Source of the DNA: Caldifermentibacillus hisashii
GTDB lineage: Bacteria > Bacillota > Bacilli > Bacillales > Caldibacillaceae
NCBI RefSeq assembly: GCF_027568575.1
Contig: NZ_JANUVP010000004.1
DNA length: 64,000 nt
Reading direction: 5' to 3' (one strand)
Shown here: piece after piece, positions 8,307-16,853 of the stretch
Numbering within the stretch: the first letter of the stretch is position 1
Layout of the letters: every line of letters starts with the position of its first letter
Notes under the pieces: model-generated
Database searches by the model: none
What the model was told of the DNA's origin: nothing
The model's input: only the letters and a program-made list of their open reading frames with translations
Position numbers and translations under genes: made by a program

Positions 8307-9017
8307 TTATAATTGTCTTAATTCCTGCATAATTTCCGTTTTTGATTTCGTTTTTTCATCAATTTCTTTAATCACTTTTGCAGGTGATCCGGCAACGACG
8401 GAAAATGGCGGAACATCTTTCGTCACAATGGCACCGGCAGCAACGACGGAACCTTTACCAACAGTAACCCCTTCTAAAATAACGGCATTGGCACCAACCA
8501 AGACATCATCTTCAATAATAACCGGTTTTGCAGAAGGTGGCTCAATAACCCCGGCAAGGACAGCTCCGGCACCAATATGGCAGTTTTTACCAACCGTTGC
8601 CCTTCCACCTAAAACTGCATTCATGTCAATCATCGTTCCTTCACCAATAACCGCCCCGATATTAATAACCGCTCCCATCATAATGACCGAATTATCGCCA
8701 ATTTCGACCTGGTCGCGAATAATTGCCCCGGGTTCAATCCGAGCTTTAATATTTTTTAGGTTCAATAATGGAATCGCTGAATTTCTCCGATCATTTTCAA
8801 TAACGAAATCAAAAATTTTATCTTTATTTTCATGAATGAGAAGTTCAATTTCGGACCATTCACCAAAAATGACACCGGAATCCCCACTAATGAAAGTCTT
8901 TATGTTTTCACCAAAATGAATGTTATCCAAATCCCCTTTTATGTATACTTTCACAGGTGTAGCCTTTTTACTATTTTGAATAAAAGAAATAATTTCATTT
9001 GCGTCCATCGTTTTCAT
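8307..9017 (-). CDS. dapH: Tetrahydrodipicolinate N-acetyltransferase
   Basis: A 236-residue acetyl-CoA-dependent enzyme of the DapH/YkuQ family, the first step of the acetylated DAP route that feeds peptidoglycan, lysine and dipicolinate. The C-terminal half shows left-handed beta-helix hexapeptide repeats (IRDQVEIGDNSVIMMGAVI and following turns) and the N-terminus MKTMDANEIISFIQNS is family-typical. The start at 9017 is preferred because a GGGAGG site sits 7 nt before it and the length then equals B. subtilis DapH; a longer in-frame reading has no ribosome binding site. Confidence 0.94.
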   Translation of the reverse strand: MKTMDANEIISFIQNSKKATPVKVYIKGDLDNIHFGENIKTFISGDSGVIFGEWSEIELLIHENKDKIFDFVIENDRRNSAIPLLNLKNIKARIEPGAIIRDQVEIGDNSVIMMGAVINIGAVIGEGTMIDMNAVLGGRATVGKNCHIGAGAVLAGVIEPPSAKPVIIEDDVLVGANAVILEGVTVGKGSVVAAGAIVTKDVPPFSVVAGSPAKVIKEIDEKTKSKTEIMQELRQL

Positions 9018-9086
9018 CTCTTTTCCTCCCAAATTTTCCTTTAAGCTGCCTAATAAAGTAAGAATAAATTTCAACAGATTATGAAG

Positions 9087-9962
9087 TTAATCTTCATGCA
9101 AAAAATCTTTGAGCACTTCAACAAATGCATTGACTTGTTTTAATTTAAAGGCTGTACTATACCCTAATAACCATGTGTCCCGACCTATACGTTCATTATT
9201 CTCATTCAAAAGTGGGATTTTATTTAGATCCTCACTAACTCCGTGTAAAGTAATCCCCGGTAAAATGGCATAACCAATTCCATTTAAAGCCATCTGCTTA
9301 CACGTTTCAATCTGGTCAACAATGATGACTCTTTTCGCATTTGTTGCAAAACGTTTGTGCCACCAGTTTTGAATTTCTTGAAAATAATTCGAGTCACTTT
9401 TAAACTGTATAAACGGTCGATTGGTTTTTGATACATCATCGATATGATTAATTTCTTTGTCCACCAAGTAAAGATAGTCCTTAAACAAATGCTTTTTAAT
9501 CCCCTTCCACTCTGGGGTCCCTCTAATAATACCGATATGAACTTGATCTTCATAAATTGATTTCAAAATTTCACTGCTCCAACCGGTAATAAGTGATATC
9601 TTCGCATGCGGATATTTTTGGACATAACATTTTAAAATTTGGGGAAGCCAGTTTTGCCCAACAATGGATGCACAAGCAATTTTTAACGTTCCATGGACTT
9701 CGGATTGGAGCGACTGAATCTCTTCTTTTACCATTTCTTCCATGGCAAGTACTTTATTAGCAAACTCAATGACCTTTTCCCCGGCCGGAGTTAATGTTAA
9801 CCCTTTATGAGAACGAATAAATAAAGAAGTACCCCATTCCTTTTCAATTGATTGTAAACGTTGCGATAAAGCAGGTTGAGTGACAAAAAGTCTTTCTGCA
9901 GCTTTTCTCATATTCATTTCATTGGCCAATACTGACAGGAGTTCCAATTCCGTAAGATTCAT
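9087..9962 (-). CDS. ccpC: LysR-type regulator CcpC
   Basis: A 291-residue LysR-type regulator. The N-terminal winged helix-turn-helix (NMRKAAERLFVTQPALSQRLQ region) and the following effector-binding domain match CcpC, which in B. subtilis represses citB and citZ in response to citrate. Synteny with ykuL on one side and the dapH/dapL genes on the other supports the assignment. The ribosome binding site is weak. No CcpC-type dyad was confidently seen near its own start. Confidence 0.87.
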   Translation of the reverse strand: MNLTELELLSVLANEMNMRKAAERLFVTQPALSQRLQSIEKEWGTSLFIRSHKGLTLTPAGEKVIEFANKVLAMEEMVKEEIQSLQSEVHGTLKIACASIVGQNWLPQILKCYVQKYPHAKISLITGWSSEILKSIYEDQVHIGIIRGTPEWKGIKKHLFKDYLYLVDKEINHIDDVSKTNRPFIQFKSDSNYFQEIQNWWHKRFATNAKRVIIVDQIETCKQMALNGIGYAILPGITLHGVSEDLNKIPLLNENNERIGRDTWLLGYSTAFKLKQVNAFVEVLKDFLHED

Positions 9963-10054
9963 CTGTTCACACCAAACCTATTTAGTTTTATCTGAAGTAA
10001 TTTTATTCTATCATCATTATCCCGGAATGGGAATGGATTTGCTATACTTTAATA

Positions 10055-10083
10055 CAAGAAAAGCTCCCAAAATTCAGGAGCTA
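10055..10083 (-). terminator. Terminator of darB (ykuL)
   Basis: On the minus strand AGCTCC pairs with GGAGCT around a short AT loop, followed by TTTCTT. The darB stop codon lies within the stem. Confidence 0.75.
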
Positions 10084-10536
10084 ATCAGTTTCTTTTACAT
10101 TCAATTGATGGACAAGCGCATTTAACTGTTTCAAGACAACACGGCGGGTTAAAATCCCTTCAAAATAACCTTCTTCGTCCACGGTACAAACGAACGGGTG
10201 ATTAATTAATAATTTCAACCCCTTCTCTAACGGATCCTTCACGGTAAGAGTGGGAACATTCCGGTTCATGACATCTTCCACAACTAAATGTTCCAACTTC
10301 TCGAACTCAATTCTTTCCAAGCCCATAATTGCATCCAATATTAACGGACTGGATATAAGTCCATGAAATTTATATGCAGGATCAAGTACCGGAATGGCTG
10401 TATACCCTGTTTTTGTTAATACCAATAAAGCATGTTCAAGATTATTACCGATTTGTACATGTGCAACCCGTTCGGAAGATATAATAAAATGTCCTATATT
10501 TTTCCCTAAAAACTCTCCTGTTTGAAGATCCATCAT
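10081..10536 (-). CDS. darB: CBS-domain c-di-AMP-binding protein DarB (YkuL)
   Basis: A 151-residue protein made almost only of two CBS domains, the second ending at the VDEEGYFEGILTRR motif. It corresponds to B. subtilis YkuL/DarB, which binds c-di-AMP and in its free form stimulates the Rel (p)ppGpp synthetase and pyruvate carboxylase. The ATG at 10536 is chosen over an in-frame TTG two codons earlier because GAGGAG lies 9 nt before the ATG but only 3 nt before the TTG. Together with KtrC and KtrD in this window it suggests a complete K+/c-di-AMP response set. Confidence 0.88.
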   Translation of the reverse strand: MMDLQTGEFLGKNIGHFIISSERVAHVQIGNNLEHALLVLTKTGYTAIPVLDPAYKFHGLISSPLILDAIMGLERIEFEKLEHLVVEDVMNRNVPTLTVKDPLEKGLKLLINHPFVCTVDEEGYFEGILTRRVVLKQLNALVHQLNVKETD

Positions 10537-10799
10537 GTGCAAAATCTCCTCAAAATGATTTTTCTAACCAGATCTATTTTATCATACTGCGTAGAAAATT
10601 TCCGTTTTAACAGGAGACTTTCTTAGATGGTTTTTTAGACATATTTTTACATCATCTGTCATTATGTAGAAAAATGGGATTATTTAAGAAGATCAATATC
10701 CAAACGGCTTACGAATAATGTTATACCAAGATTTCGTATTAGCAAATTTATACGACAAAAACATGTTCATTCATCATAATTTTTACAAAAGTAAGATTC

Positions 10800-11039
10800 T
10801 TATGATTCCTCGCCTTGCAGCAAATCAAATATTTCTATTGCAACCATGTCAATATTATCAAATTGGAATGCGTCCGTTTTTCCATCTTCATTAAATATTT
10901 TCAGTTCAAAGGATTTAGTCTTCGCATAATAATTCACTTTACATTTTCGGACCCCATTTTGTTCAAAATATCGCTCAGCATCTTCCATACTTTCTTGCAT
11001 TGTTTTTAATCGGGTCAAAATCCCTTCTAATAAAGACAT
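10800..11039 (-). CDS. ykuJ: YkuJ family protein
   Basis: The 79-residue product matches the YkuJ family in length and sequence (ends with the acidic IFDLLQGEES). The family has a known small alpha/beta fold but no established function. In B. subtilis ykuJ is followed by ykuK, ykzF and ykuL; here the 263 bases between ykuJ and darB hold no recognisable gene, so ykuK and ykzF are missing at this place. A GGAGG site precedes the ATG. Confidence 0.88.
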   Translation of the reverse strand: MSLLEGILTRLKTMQESMEDAERYFEQNGVRKCKVNYYAKTKSFELKIFNEDGKTDAFQFDNIDMVAIEIFDLLQGEES

Positions 11040-11137
11040 AATTATTTCCTCCTAATTCTATGTCGAGTATAATATGAATAGCACCATTTTCCAAACTTCA
11101 TTAATTTATTAAGATTTTTTTGGAAAGGAGAACTTTA

Positions 11138-11395
11138 GTGAAACCGATTATTTTATATTCACAACCGGATTGTCCACCATGCGAAATTACCAAGAAATAC
11201 TTACAGGAAAAAGGAATTCCGTATATTGAAAAAAACGTTAAAGAAGATCGTGAAGCAAAAAATGAGTTAGTAAAAAAATTTAAATCGTATTCAACACCTA
11301 CAGTCGTCATCGGAGAAAAAGTTTTCTCGGGCTTTCGTATTAATGAAATTGAAGCGGAATTATCAAAGAGATTCCTCAATCAATCCCGATGTTGA
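11138..11395 (+). CDS. Glutaredoxin-like thiol-disulfide protein
   Basis: An 85-residue thioredoxin-fold protein with the redox motif CPPC near residue 12 and the TPTVVIG cis-proline segment (TP) around residue 56, followed by a Gly-Phe-Arg loop in place of the usual glutaredoxin GG. This looks like a NrdH/glutaredoxin-like protein that reduces disulfides in the cytoplasm. The GTG start is chosen because AAAGGAG lies 7 nt upstream; an upstream in-frame TTG lies within the ribosome binding site region. No operon partner is evident. Confidence 0.85.
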   Translation: MKPIILYSQPDCPPCEITKKYLQEKGIPYIEKNVKEDREAKNELVKKFKSYSTPTVVIGEKVFSGFRINEIEAELSKRFLNQSRC

Positions 11396-11653
11396 ATAGA
11401 TATATTATGTAATAAAAAATAAGTCTATGCAATGATTAATTCATATATCCTTACATTTCCACTTTTGACACTAAACTATTCAAAAGACTTTAGCTCGCTA
11501 TAACCGCCACACTTATCCGGTATACCAGGAAAAAATAAAATTAACTTTGGCAGTATCGGTCTTTTTCACTTCTGCAAACTAGATGATGATTTTTGATGCA
11601 AATTTTTCTGTATTTTGGTAATATATAACTAGATATTCTTTTGGATTAGGAAA

Positions 11654-12526
11654 ATGATGATGGACTTAAACAAACAAATATCAAGACGTTCTTTTTTAAA
11701 AAAACTGGGAAAAGTGATTGCGGGTTCTGCTTTAGTAGGAATTGTGGGACAAGCCTATATGAAATATATTGAGCCAAATTGGATTGAAGTAACTCGTCAA
11801 AATATTAACCATCCACTTATACCTCCCATATTCAATGATTTTAAAATTGTCCAATTTAGTGATACACATTTAGGATTTCAATTAGATTTTGACCATTTTG
11901 AGAAAATCATTCAAACGATTTCAAAAGAAGAACCCGATCTCATTATTTTTTCAGGTGATCTTGTTGATAATCTTCTCTCATTTTACGAATACGAAGAGAT
12001 TGTTATTTATTTAAATTATCTTCAGGCACCTTACGGGAAATTTGCAGTTTACGGCAACCATGATCACGGTGGTTGGGGAACCGATAAATACAAACAGATC
12101 ATGGAAGCATCTAATTTTAAGCTGTTAAGAAATGAATCTCAAAACATCAAGATCGGAAATGATGGGGAAATCATTATTGCCGGTATTGATGATGCCATGC
12201 TTGGTCAACCGGATTTTGAAAAAACATTCAGCTCAATTCAAGAGCGCTACTTTACATTATTAATTTCACATGCACCCGATTTAATTGAGGACGCCAAACA
12301 TTATCCGGTCGATTTTCAAATTAGCGGTCATACCCATGGTGGACAAATTCAGTTGCCATTTATCGGACCATTGATTACACCACCCTATGGACAAAAATAT
12401 GTTGAGGGTTCCTACGATATTTCTGACCATCTCAGGCTTTATGTCAATCGGGGACTTGGAACAACGAGATTACCTTACCGACTCTTATCCCGTCCGGAAA
12501 TAACCATCTTCACTTTGAAAACATAA
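11654..12526 (+). CDS. ykuE: Tat-exported metallophosphoesterase YkuE
   Basis: A 290-residue calcineurin-like phosphoesterase. The twin-arginine signal SRRSFLKK (residues 10-17) followed by a hydrophobic stretch predicts Tat export, as shown for B. subtilis YkuE, a TatAyCy substrate. Metal-site motifs are complete: DTH at 70-72, GD at 101-102, GNHDH at 134-138, the HAPD region near residue 215 and GHTHGG near 230. It should hydrolyse phosphoesters at the cell surface; the natural substrate is unclear. ykyB follows 16 nt downstream, likely in one transcript. Confidence 0.92.
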   Translation: MMMDLNKQISRRSFLKKLGKVIAGSALVGIVGQAYMKYIEPNWIEVTRQNINHPLIPPIFNDFKIVQFSDTHLGFQLDFDHFEKIIQTISKEEPDLIIFSGDLVDNLLSFYEYEEIVIYLNYLQAPYGKFAVYGNHDHGGWGTDKYKQIMEASNFKLLRNESQNIKIGNDGEIIIAGIDDAMLGQPDFEKTFSSIQERYFTLLISHAPDLIEDAKHYPVDFQISGHTHGGQIQLPFIGPLITPPYGQKYVEGSYDISDHLRLYVNRGLGTTRLPYRLLSRPEITIFTLKT

Positions 12527-12542
12527 AGGAAAAGGAGAGTAG

Positions 12543-12995
12543 ATGATGCAACCTTCTAGTGAACAAGCGACCAACTTCCCAACTGAAATTTTATCTAAAG
12601 CACTATTCATCGTAAATCGTCATGCAAAAACGGCTATTGATTCAAAATATTTATACCAATTAAAACATGCTACTATAAAAAAAATGCTGGCAGAAGGAAA
12701 GGCAAAGAAAATTGGACTGCATTTCTCACGTAATCCGAAATTCAGTCAACAACAGCTTGATGTGCTTATTTCCTGTGGTAATTATTATTTTCATATTCCC
12801 CCCACAAGAGAAGATATCCATAATCTAACACATTTAGGAAAACTGGATGACCATTTCCGGAATCCGAAAACAATTCTCCCTTTGAAAGAAGCCAAAAAAA
12901 TTTTGCAATTATATACGGGTATTAGAAAAAACGAAAATCAAAAAAGGCAGCGACCACGTTACCAACAACCCTTCTTCAAAAGATTGGGTGAATAA
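12543..12995 (+). CDS. ykyB: YkyB family protein
   Basis: A 150-residue protein matching the YkyB family of Bacilli, with the central HFSRNPKFSQQQLDVLISCGNYYFHIPP segment in recognisable form. It is basic and probably cytoplasmic; its function is unknown. AAAGGAGAG precedes the ATG, and it follows ykuE by 16 nt. Gene order ykuE-ykyB-cheV-patA resembles B. subtilis with some genes missing. Confidence 0.85.
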   Translation: MMQPSSEQATNFPTEILSKALFIVNRHAKTAIDSKYLYQLKHATIKKMLAEGKAKKIGLHFSRNPKFSQQQLDVLISCGNYYFHIPPTREDIHNLTHLGKLDDHFRNPKTILPLKEAKKILQLYTGIRKNENQKRQRPRYQQPFFKRLGE

Positions 12996-13024
12996 TATCT
13001 TGTACAACCTCAACACATAAAACA

Positions 13025-13055
13025 ACCAGTCAGAAAGGGAGTATTTCTGACTGGT
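13025..13055 (-). terminator. Hairpin between ykyB and the cheV-like gene
   Basis: ACCAGTCAGAAA and TTTCTGACTGGT form a perfect 12-bp stem with a 7-base loop. On the minus strand it is followed by TTGTTTT, so it most likely terminates the cheV-like gene; on the plus strand there is no T run. Confidence 0.6.
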
Positions 13056-13142
13056 CCAACGATTGAAGAACGTACCATCGTTCATTCTCTATAATCTTTT
13101 GGCAAGCAATAACCGGCATCATTACCGACTATAGGTTATCTG

Positions 13143-13619
13143 CTACATTTCCGGTTCATTCAAAGCAATGATTTCGCTAAACATTTTCTCAAAATCAAGC
13201 AGGAGGATAATCTGCTCCTGATTTCTAATAACTCCGCTAACAAACTGATTCCGATTGCTTAAATCGTTCGGCTTTTCAATCTTTGTTACTGATAAAATTT
13301 GTTCTACACCTGATACATGAAAAATTGCCCGCTGTTCGCTAATTTCTGTAACGATAAATCGATCCTGTTCGCTGTTTTCTTGCACCGGAATTGACAGGAA
13401 CATGGCTAAATCAATTACCGGTAAAACTTCTCCGCGAATATCGGTAATCCCTTCAATATATGGTTTTGATCGCGGAACAGGTGTCACTTGAGTGGGCATA
13501 ATAATTTCATTTACATTCTTTACCGGTATACCAAAAAGCTCTTTGCCTAAATAAAATTCAACCAGCATCATTTCCTCAGGCAAAGTTACCGTATTCTGAT
13601 GATTTTCATTCGTTTTCAT
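13143..13619 (-). CDS. CheV-like protein reduced to the CheW domain
   Basis: The 158-residue protein is one CheW-like scaffold domain (VEFYLGKELFGIPVKNVNEII, then ITDIRGEVLPVIDL), which couples chemoreceptors to the CheA kinase. B. subtilis CheV, at the same locus between ykyB and patA, is about 300 residues with a C-terminal receiver domain. Here the reading ends after the CheW domain, and no receiver fragment is visible in the 85 bases between its stop codon and the hairpin. So it is either a shortened CheV or a CheW-like protein at the cheV locus. AAAGGGAAAT precedes the start. Confidence 0.8.
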   Translation of the reverse strand: MKTNENHQNTVTLPEEMMLVEFYLGKELFGIPVKNVNEIIMPTQVTPVPRSKPYIEGITDIRGEVLPVIDLAMFLSIPVQENSEQDRFIVTEISEQRAIFHVSGVEQILSVTKIEKPNDLSNRNQFVSGVIRNQEQIILLLDFEKMFSEIIALNEPEM

Positions 13620-13702
13620 GTTGATTTCCCTTTCTCTATTATTATTCCTTCTTTTATTTTACTTTACAAACAAGAAAAATAATAGATAAATCTACTTTCT
13701 TT

Positions 13703-13850
13703 AAAGTGAAACTTCCATCAGGGGGGGCATCCCCACTGATGGTTAGTTGAACCAATCGGGCACTTACGGGCACTTATCTTCTACTATTCCATGTTTGATT
13801 GCCTTTACATTGGGAAAGATTTCGTGATCTTTTGTACGTTGTGTGGGGTA
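13703..13850 (+). repeat. Intergenic repeat family A, copy 1
   Basis: Begins AAAGTGAAACTTCC, then a hairpin of CATCAG..CCCC / GGGG..CTGATG type, then TTAGTTGAACCAATCGGGCA and a second, decayed hairpin arm ending near GTGTGGGG. It fills most of the gap between the cheV-like gene and patA. See copies at 19341, 34591, 34731, 35233 and 35379. Confidence 0.8.
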
Positions 13851-13974
13851 AATATAAAGAAACTTACATTGATTATCCAGAAAGTCACAAATTAATCAAT
13901 ATGTGTAAAATAGTTAAAGCAAGTTTTCCTTATATATGGTATGATATTACTGAGACTGCTTAAGGAAAGGGATC

Positions 13975-15117
13975 ATGATGGAACAATTAATCAACCCAAA
14001 TGTAAAGAATATTCAAATCTCGGGGATCCGTAAATTTTTTAATATGGTTGAAGGTGTTCAAAACGTCATTTCACTTACAATCGGTCAACCGGATTTTCCC
14101 ACGCCTTCCCATATAAAAGATGTTGCAAAACAAGCAATTGACCAAAATTTCACTTCATATACAGCGAATGCGGGTTATTTAGAACTTCGAAAAGCAGCAA
14201 GTAACTATGTCAAAAGAAAATATCGTATCGTTTATCATCCTGAGTCAGAAATCATTGTAACTGTAGGAGCCACTCAAGGGATCGATATTGCTTTAAGAAC
14301 AATCTTAACTCCAGGAACCGAAGTTTTATTACCTGGCCCGATTTACCCCGGATACGAGCCACTCATTAAACTAGCCGGAGCAAAGCCGGTCTATCTGGAT
14401 ACACGAAATACAGGTTTCAAAGTAACGGCTGAAATGATTGAAAAAGCAATAAATAACCATACGCGTTGCCTTATTCTCCCCTACCCTTCCAACCCTACCG
14501 GAGTAAGTTTAACGCGAGAAGAATTAAAAGAAATTGCTGAAGTTGTAAAAAATAAACCGATTTTTGTCCTTGCCGATGAAATTTACAGTGAATTAGTATA
14601 CGAGAAAGAACATGTTTCAATTGCAGAGTTTATACCTGAACAGACAATTGTGATTAACGGTTTATCGAAATCCCACTCCATGACAGGGTGGCGAATCGGT
14701 TTTGTCTTTGCACCCGCTTATTTAACAAAGGAAATGATTAAAGTACATCAGTACAATGTTTCTTGTGCCAGTTCTATTTCACAAAAAGCCGCAATAGCAG
14801 CATTAACAACCGGCTTCTATGATGGAAGGTTAATGCGTGAAGAATATGTGAAAAGAAGAGACTATGTTTATGAGCGGCTAATAAAATCGGGCTACAATAC
14901 CGTTCTTCCCAACGGTGCTTTTTACTTTTTTGTAAAAATACCGACAAATTTTCAATTGAATTCTTTCGATTATTGTTTAAAAATGGTGAAAGAAAACGGG
15001 GTGGCCGTCGTACCGGGAAGTGCCTTTTCTGAATATGGGGAAGGGTATTTCCGACTCTCTTATGCATGTTCGATGGAAAAATTACAAGAAGGACTAAACC
15101 GGTTACTTGATAAATAA
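13975..15117 (+). CDS. patA: N-acetyl-LL-diaminopimelate aminotransferase PatA
   Basis: A 380-residue class I/II PLP aminotransferase. The GATQGID cofactor region, PNPTGVSL, ADEIYSE and the lysine motif NGLSKSHSMTGWRIG (PLP-binding Lys near residue 230) are all present. Sequence and position (beside cheV) match B. subtilis PatA, which transaminates N-acetyl-L-2-amino-6-oxopimelate in the acetylated DAP pathway. Thus dapH, patA and dapL are all in this window. AAGGAAAGG lies before the ATG. Downstream is repeat family B and then a bidirectional terminator. Confidence 0.9.
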   Translation: MMEQLINPNVKNIQISGIRKFFNMVEGVQNVISLTIGQPDFPTPSHIKDVAKQAIDQNFTSYTANAGYLELRKAASNYVKRKYRIVYHPESEIIVTVGATQGIDIALRTILTPGTEVLLPGPIYPGYEPLIKLAGAKPVYLDTRNTGFKVTAEMIEKAINNHTRCLILPYPSNPTGVSLTREELKEIAEVVKNKPIFVLADEIYSELVYEKEHVSIAEFIPEQTIVINGLSKSHSMTGWRIGFVFAPAYLTKEMIKVHQYNVSCASSISQKAAIAALTTGFYDGRLMREEYVKRRDYVYERLIKSGYNTVLPNGAFYFFVKIPTNFQLNSFDYCLKMVKENGVAVVPGSAFSEYGEGYFRLSYACSMEKLQEGLNRLLDK

Positions 15118-15355
15118 AGAAAACTCGGCGACTGCCGAGCCTTTAGGCGATGGCAAAGCCGTAGTCAGCGAAAATACATTTTCGCTTGCGAGGTAATGCT
15201 ACCGAAGCTTCTCTAGTTCACCGAAAAAATATAAAATTTTTTCGGCTGCGATGTATTCCCGTGAAGCTTTCCTTGTGCACTTATACTTAATTCTTAAAAT
15301 TTCCAACTACGTCGAATTTGCTTCTTTGCTGGAAATTTATACTTTCTTAACGTAT
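15118..15355 (+). repeat. Intergenic repeat family B, copy 1 (full)
   Basis: Starts AAAACTCGGCGACTGCCGAG (a hairpin), followed by an AGCGAAAATA/TTTTCGCT hairpin and a CCGAAAAAATATAAAATTTTTTCGG hairpin region, then GATGTATTCCCGTGAAGC and a tail ending with TATACTTTCTTAACGTATAAA. Closely related copies lie at 20207 (3' half) and 21648 (clpE leader). Confidence 0.85.
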
Positions 15356-15357
15356 AA

Positions 15358-15412
15358 AAAAAAGGGCAATCCATAAAAGGCTATTTTCAGCTTTTATGGA
15401 TCGCCCTTTTCT
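15358..15412 (+). terminator. Bidirectional terminator between patA and ykwC
   Basis: AAAAGGGC, A, ATCCATAAAAG pairs with CTTTTATGGAT, C, GCCCTTTT around an 11-base loop. It is flanked by A and T runs and fits the convergent genes. Confidence 0.9.
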
Positions 15413-15451
15413 TTTCATCGAATAAAAGACCGTTTGCTTCGGTTTTCAAAT

Positions 15452-16327
15452 TCATTGCCAATATTTATACAATGCCTGGGTTCCGCTATTTTCTTCACCC
15501 ATTTTTGCCAATTTTTCGTACATCTGTTTTGCCAAAGTCAAACCGGGTAAGTCGAGATTCATTTTTTCCGCCTCATTTAGTGCAATCGTCATATCTTTAA
15601 TAAAATGCTTTATAAAAAAGCCGGGACTGTAATCTTCTTTTAATATTCTCGGTGCATAACTGGAAAGAGAAAAACTTGCAGCCGCACCGGTCGAAATTAA
15701 ATCAACAACCTTTTGAACATTTAATCCGGCTTTTTTTGCATAAATTAATGATTCACAAACACCAATCATTGTAGGAGCAATGGCAATTTGATTTGCCATT
15801 TTTGTATGTTGCCCCGATCCTCCTTTTCCAAAATAGGCGATATTTTTCCCCATCAATTGAAATAGTGGTAAAACAGTATCAAAATCTTGTTGGTCTCCGC
15901 CGACCATAATGGCAAGTCTGGCTTCCTTGGCTCCGATATCACCACCCGAAACCGGTGCATCAAGAACATGTATTCCTTTTTTCTTGCCTTCCTCATATAA
16001 TCTTTGAGCAAGCGTCGGTGAAGAGGTTGTCATGTCGATAAAATATGTATTTTCTTTTCCGTTTGTAATTAAGCCGTTTTCCCCTAAATAAACTTCTTCC
16101 ACATCATTAGGTGTTCCGATTATAGTAAACACATATTTTGCCTGGTGAGCAATTTCTTTCGGTGTCGCAGCCCAAATCGCACCTTTGTCTAGTAATTCAG
16201 CTGCTTTTTCTTTTGTTCTTGTATAAACATATAACGGGTAACCACCATTTAAAATATGACCGGCCATGCTTTTACCCATAACGCCTAATCCAATGAAGCC
16301 AACAACTGGTTTTTGCTTATTATCCAT
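15452..16327 (-). CDS. ykwC: Beta-hydroxyacid dehydrogenase family protein YkwC
   Basis: A 291-residue NAD(P)-dependent dehydrogenase of the 3-hydroxyisobutyrate/2-hydroxy-3-oxopropionate reductase family. The Rossmann motif GFIGLGVMGKSMAGH starts near residue 10, the substrate motif DAPVSGGDIGA near 120, and the catalytic lysine segment GGSGQHTKMANQ (Lys near 170). It corresponds to B. subtilis YkwC; the substrate is unknown. The ATG at 16327 is preferred to an in-frame GTG four codons earlier because GAGGTGG is optimally spaced for it. Confidence 0.85.
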   Translation of the reverse strand: MDNKQKPVVGFIGLGVMGKSMAGHILNGGYPLYVYTRTKEKAAELLDKGAIWAATPKEIAHQAKYVFTIIGTPNDVEEVYLGENGLITNGKENTYFIDMTTSSPTLAQRLYEEGKKKGIHVLDAPVSGGDIGAKEARLAIMVGGDQQDFDTVLPLFQLMGKNIAYFGKGGSGQHTKMANQIAIAPTMIGVCESLIYAKKAGLNVQKVVDLISTGAAASFSLSSYAPRILKEDYSPGFFIKHFIKDMTIALNEAEKMNLDLPGLTLAKQMYEKLAKMGEENSGTQALYKYWQ

Positions 16328-16387
16328 TGTCCTTACCACCTCATTTTTTTAAAATCGCTTATAACCTCATTTTATCATATTACATAA

Positions 16388-16424
16388 TTAAAAGGGCGGA
16401 CTATATAAACAGCCCGCCCTTAAC
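16388..16424 (-). terminator. Terminator of ptsH
   Basis: AAGGGCGG / CCGCCCTT stem on the minus strand followed by TTAATT, just after the ptsH stop codon. Confidence 0.8.
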
Positions 16425-16437
16425 AATATATTATTTA

Positions 16438-16704
16438 TTATTTAGCTAGTCCTTCTTTTGTTATTACTTCTGTTAATTCATTCATTGCCAATTCTTCATC
16501 GTTTCCGTCAACGATGATCGTAATATCTGCATCTTTTCCGATACCTAAAGACATAACACCCATGATTGATTTTAAATTAACTTTTTTTTCTTTATATTGT
16601 AATGAAATTTCCGACTCAAATTTACCTGCTGCTTGTACTAATAATGTTGCAGGACGGGCATGAATACCTGTTTCTGCGATAACTTTAAATTTCTTTTCAA
16701 TCAT
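16438..16704 (-). CDS. ptsH: Phosphocarrier protein HPr
   Basis: An 88-residue HPr. His15 (TGIHARPAT, phosphorylated by enzyme I) and Ser46 (LKSIMGVMSLG, phosphorylated by HPr kinase for CcpA-dependent catabolite control) are both at canonical positions. GAGGAG lies 8 nt before the ATG; an in-frame GTG three codons earlier is too close to it. In B. subtilis ptsH is followed by ptsI; here the next gene is ykwC behind a terminator, so ptsI is elsewhere. Several cre sites in this window imply that the CcpA/HPr-Ser-P system is active. Confidence 0.96.
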   Translation of the reverse strand: MIEKKFKVIAETGIHARPATLLVQAAGKFESEISLQYKEKKVNLKSIMGVMSLGIGKDADITIIVDGNDEELAMNELTEVITKEGLAK

Positions 16705-16853
16705 ATAAGTCACTCCTCAATCAATTAATTTTAAAGTATGTAAAAACTTGGCATGATTTATTATATCATATCATTTGATAAATTGTTCACTATTTGGAGC
16801 TCAGATAAATTAAATTTATTGAATCGATGATAATTTAACCCCATTTCCTATAA

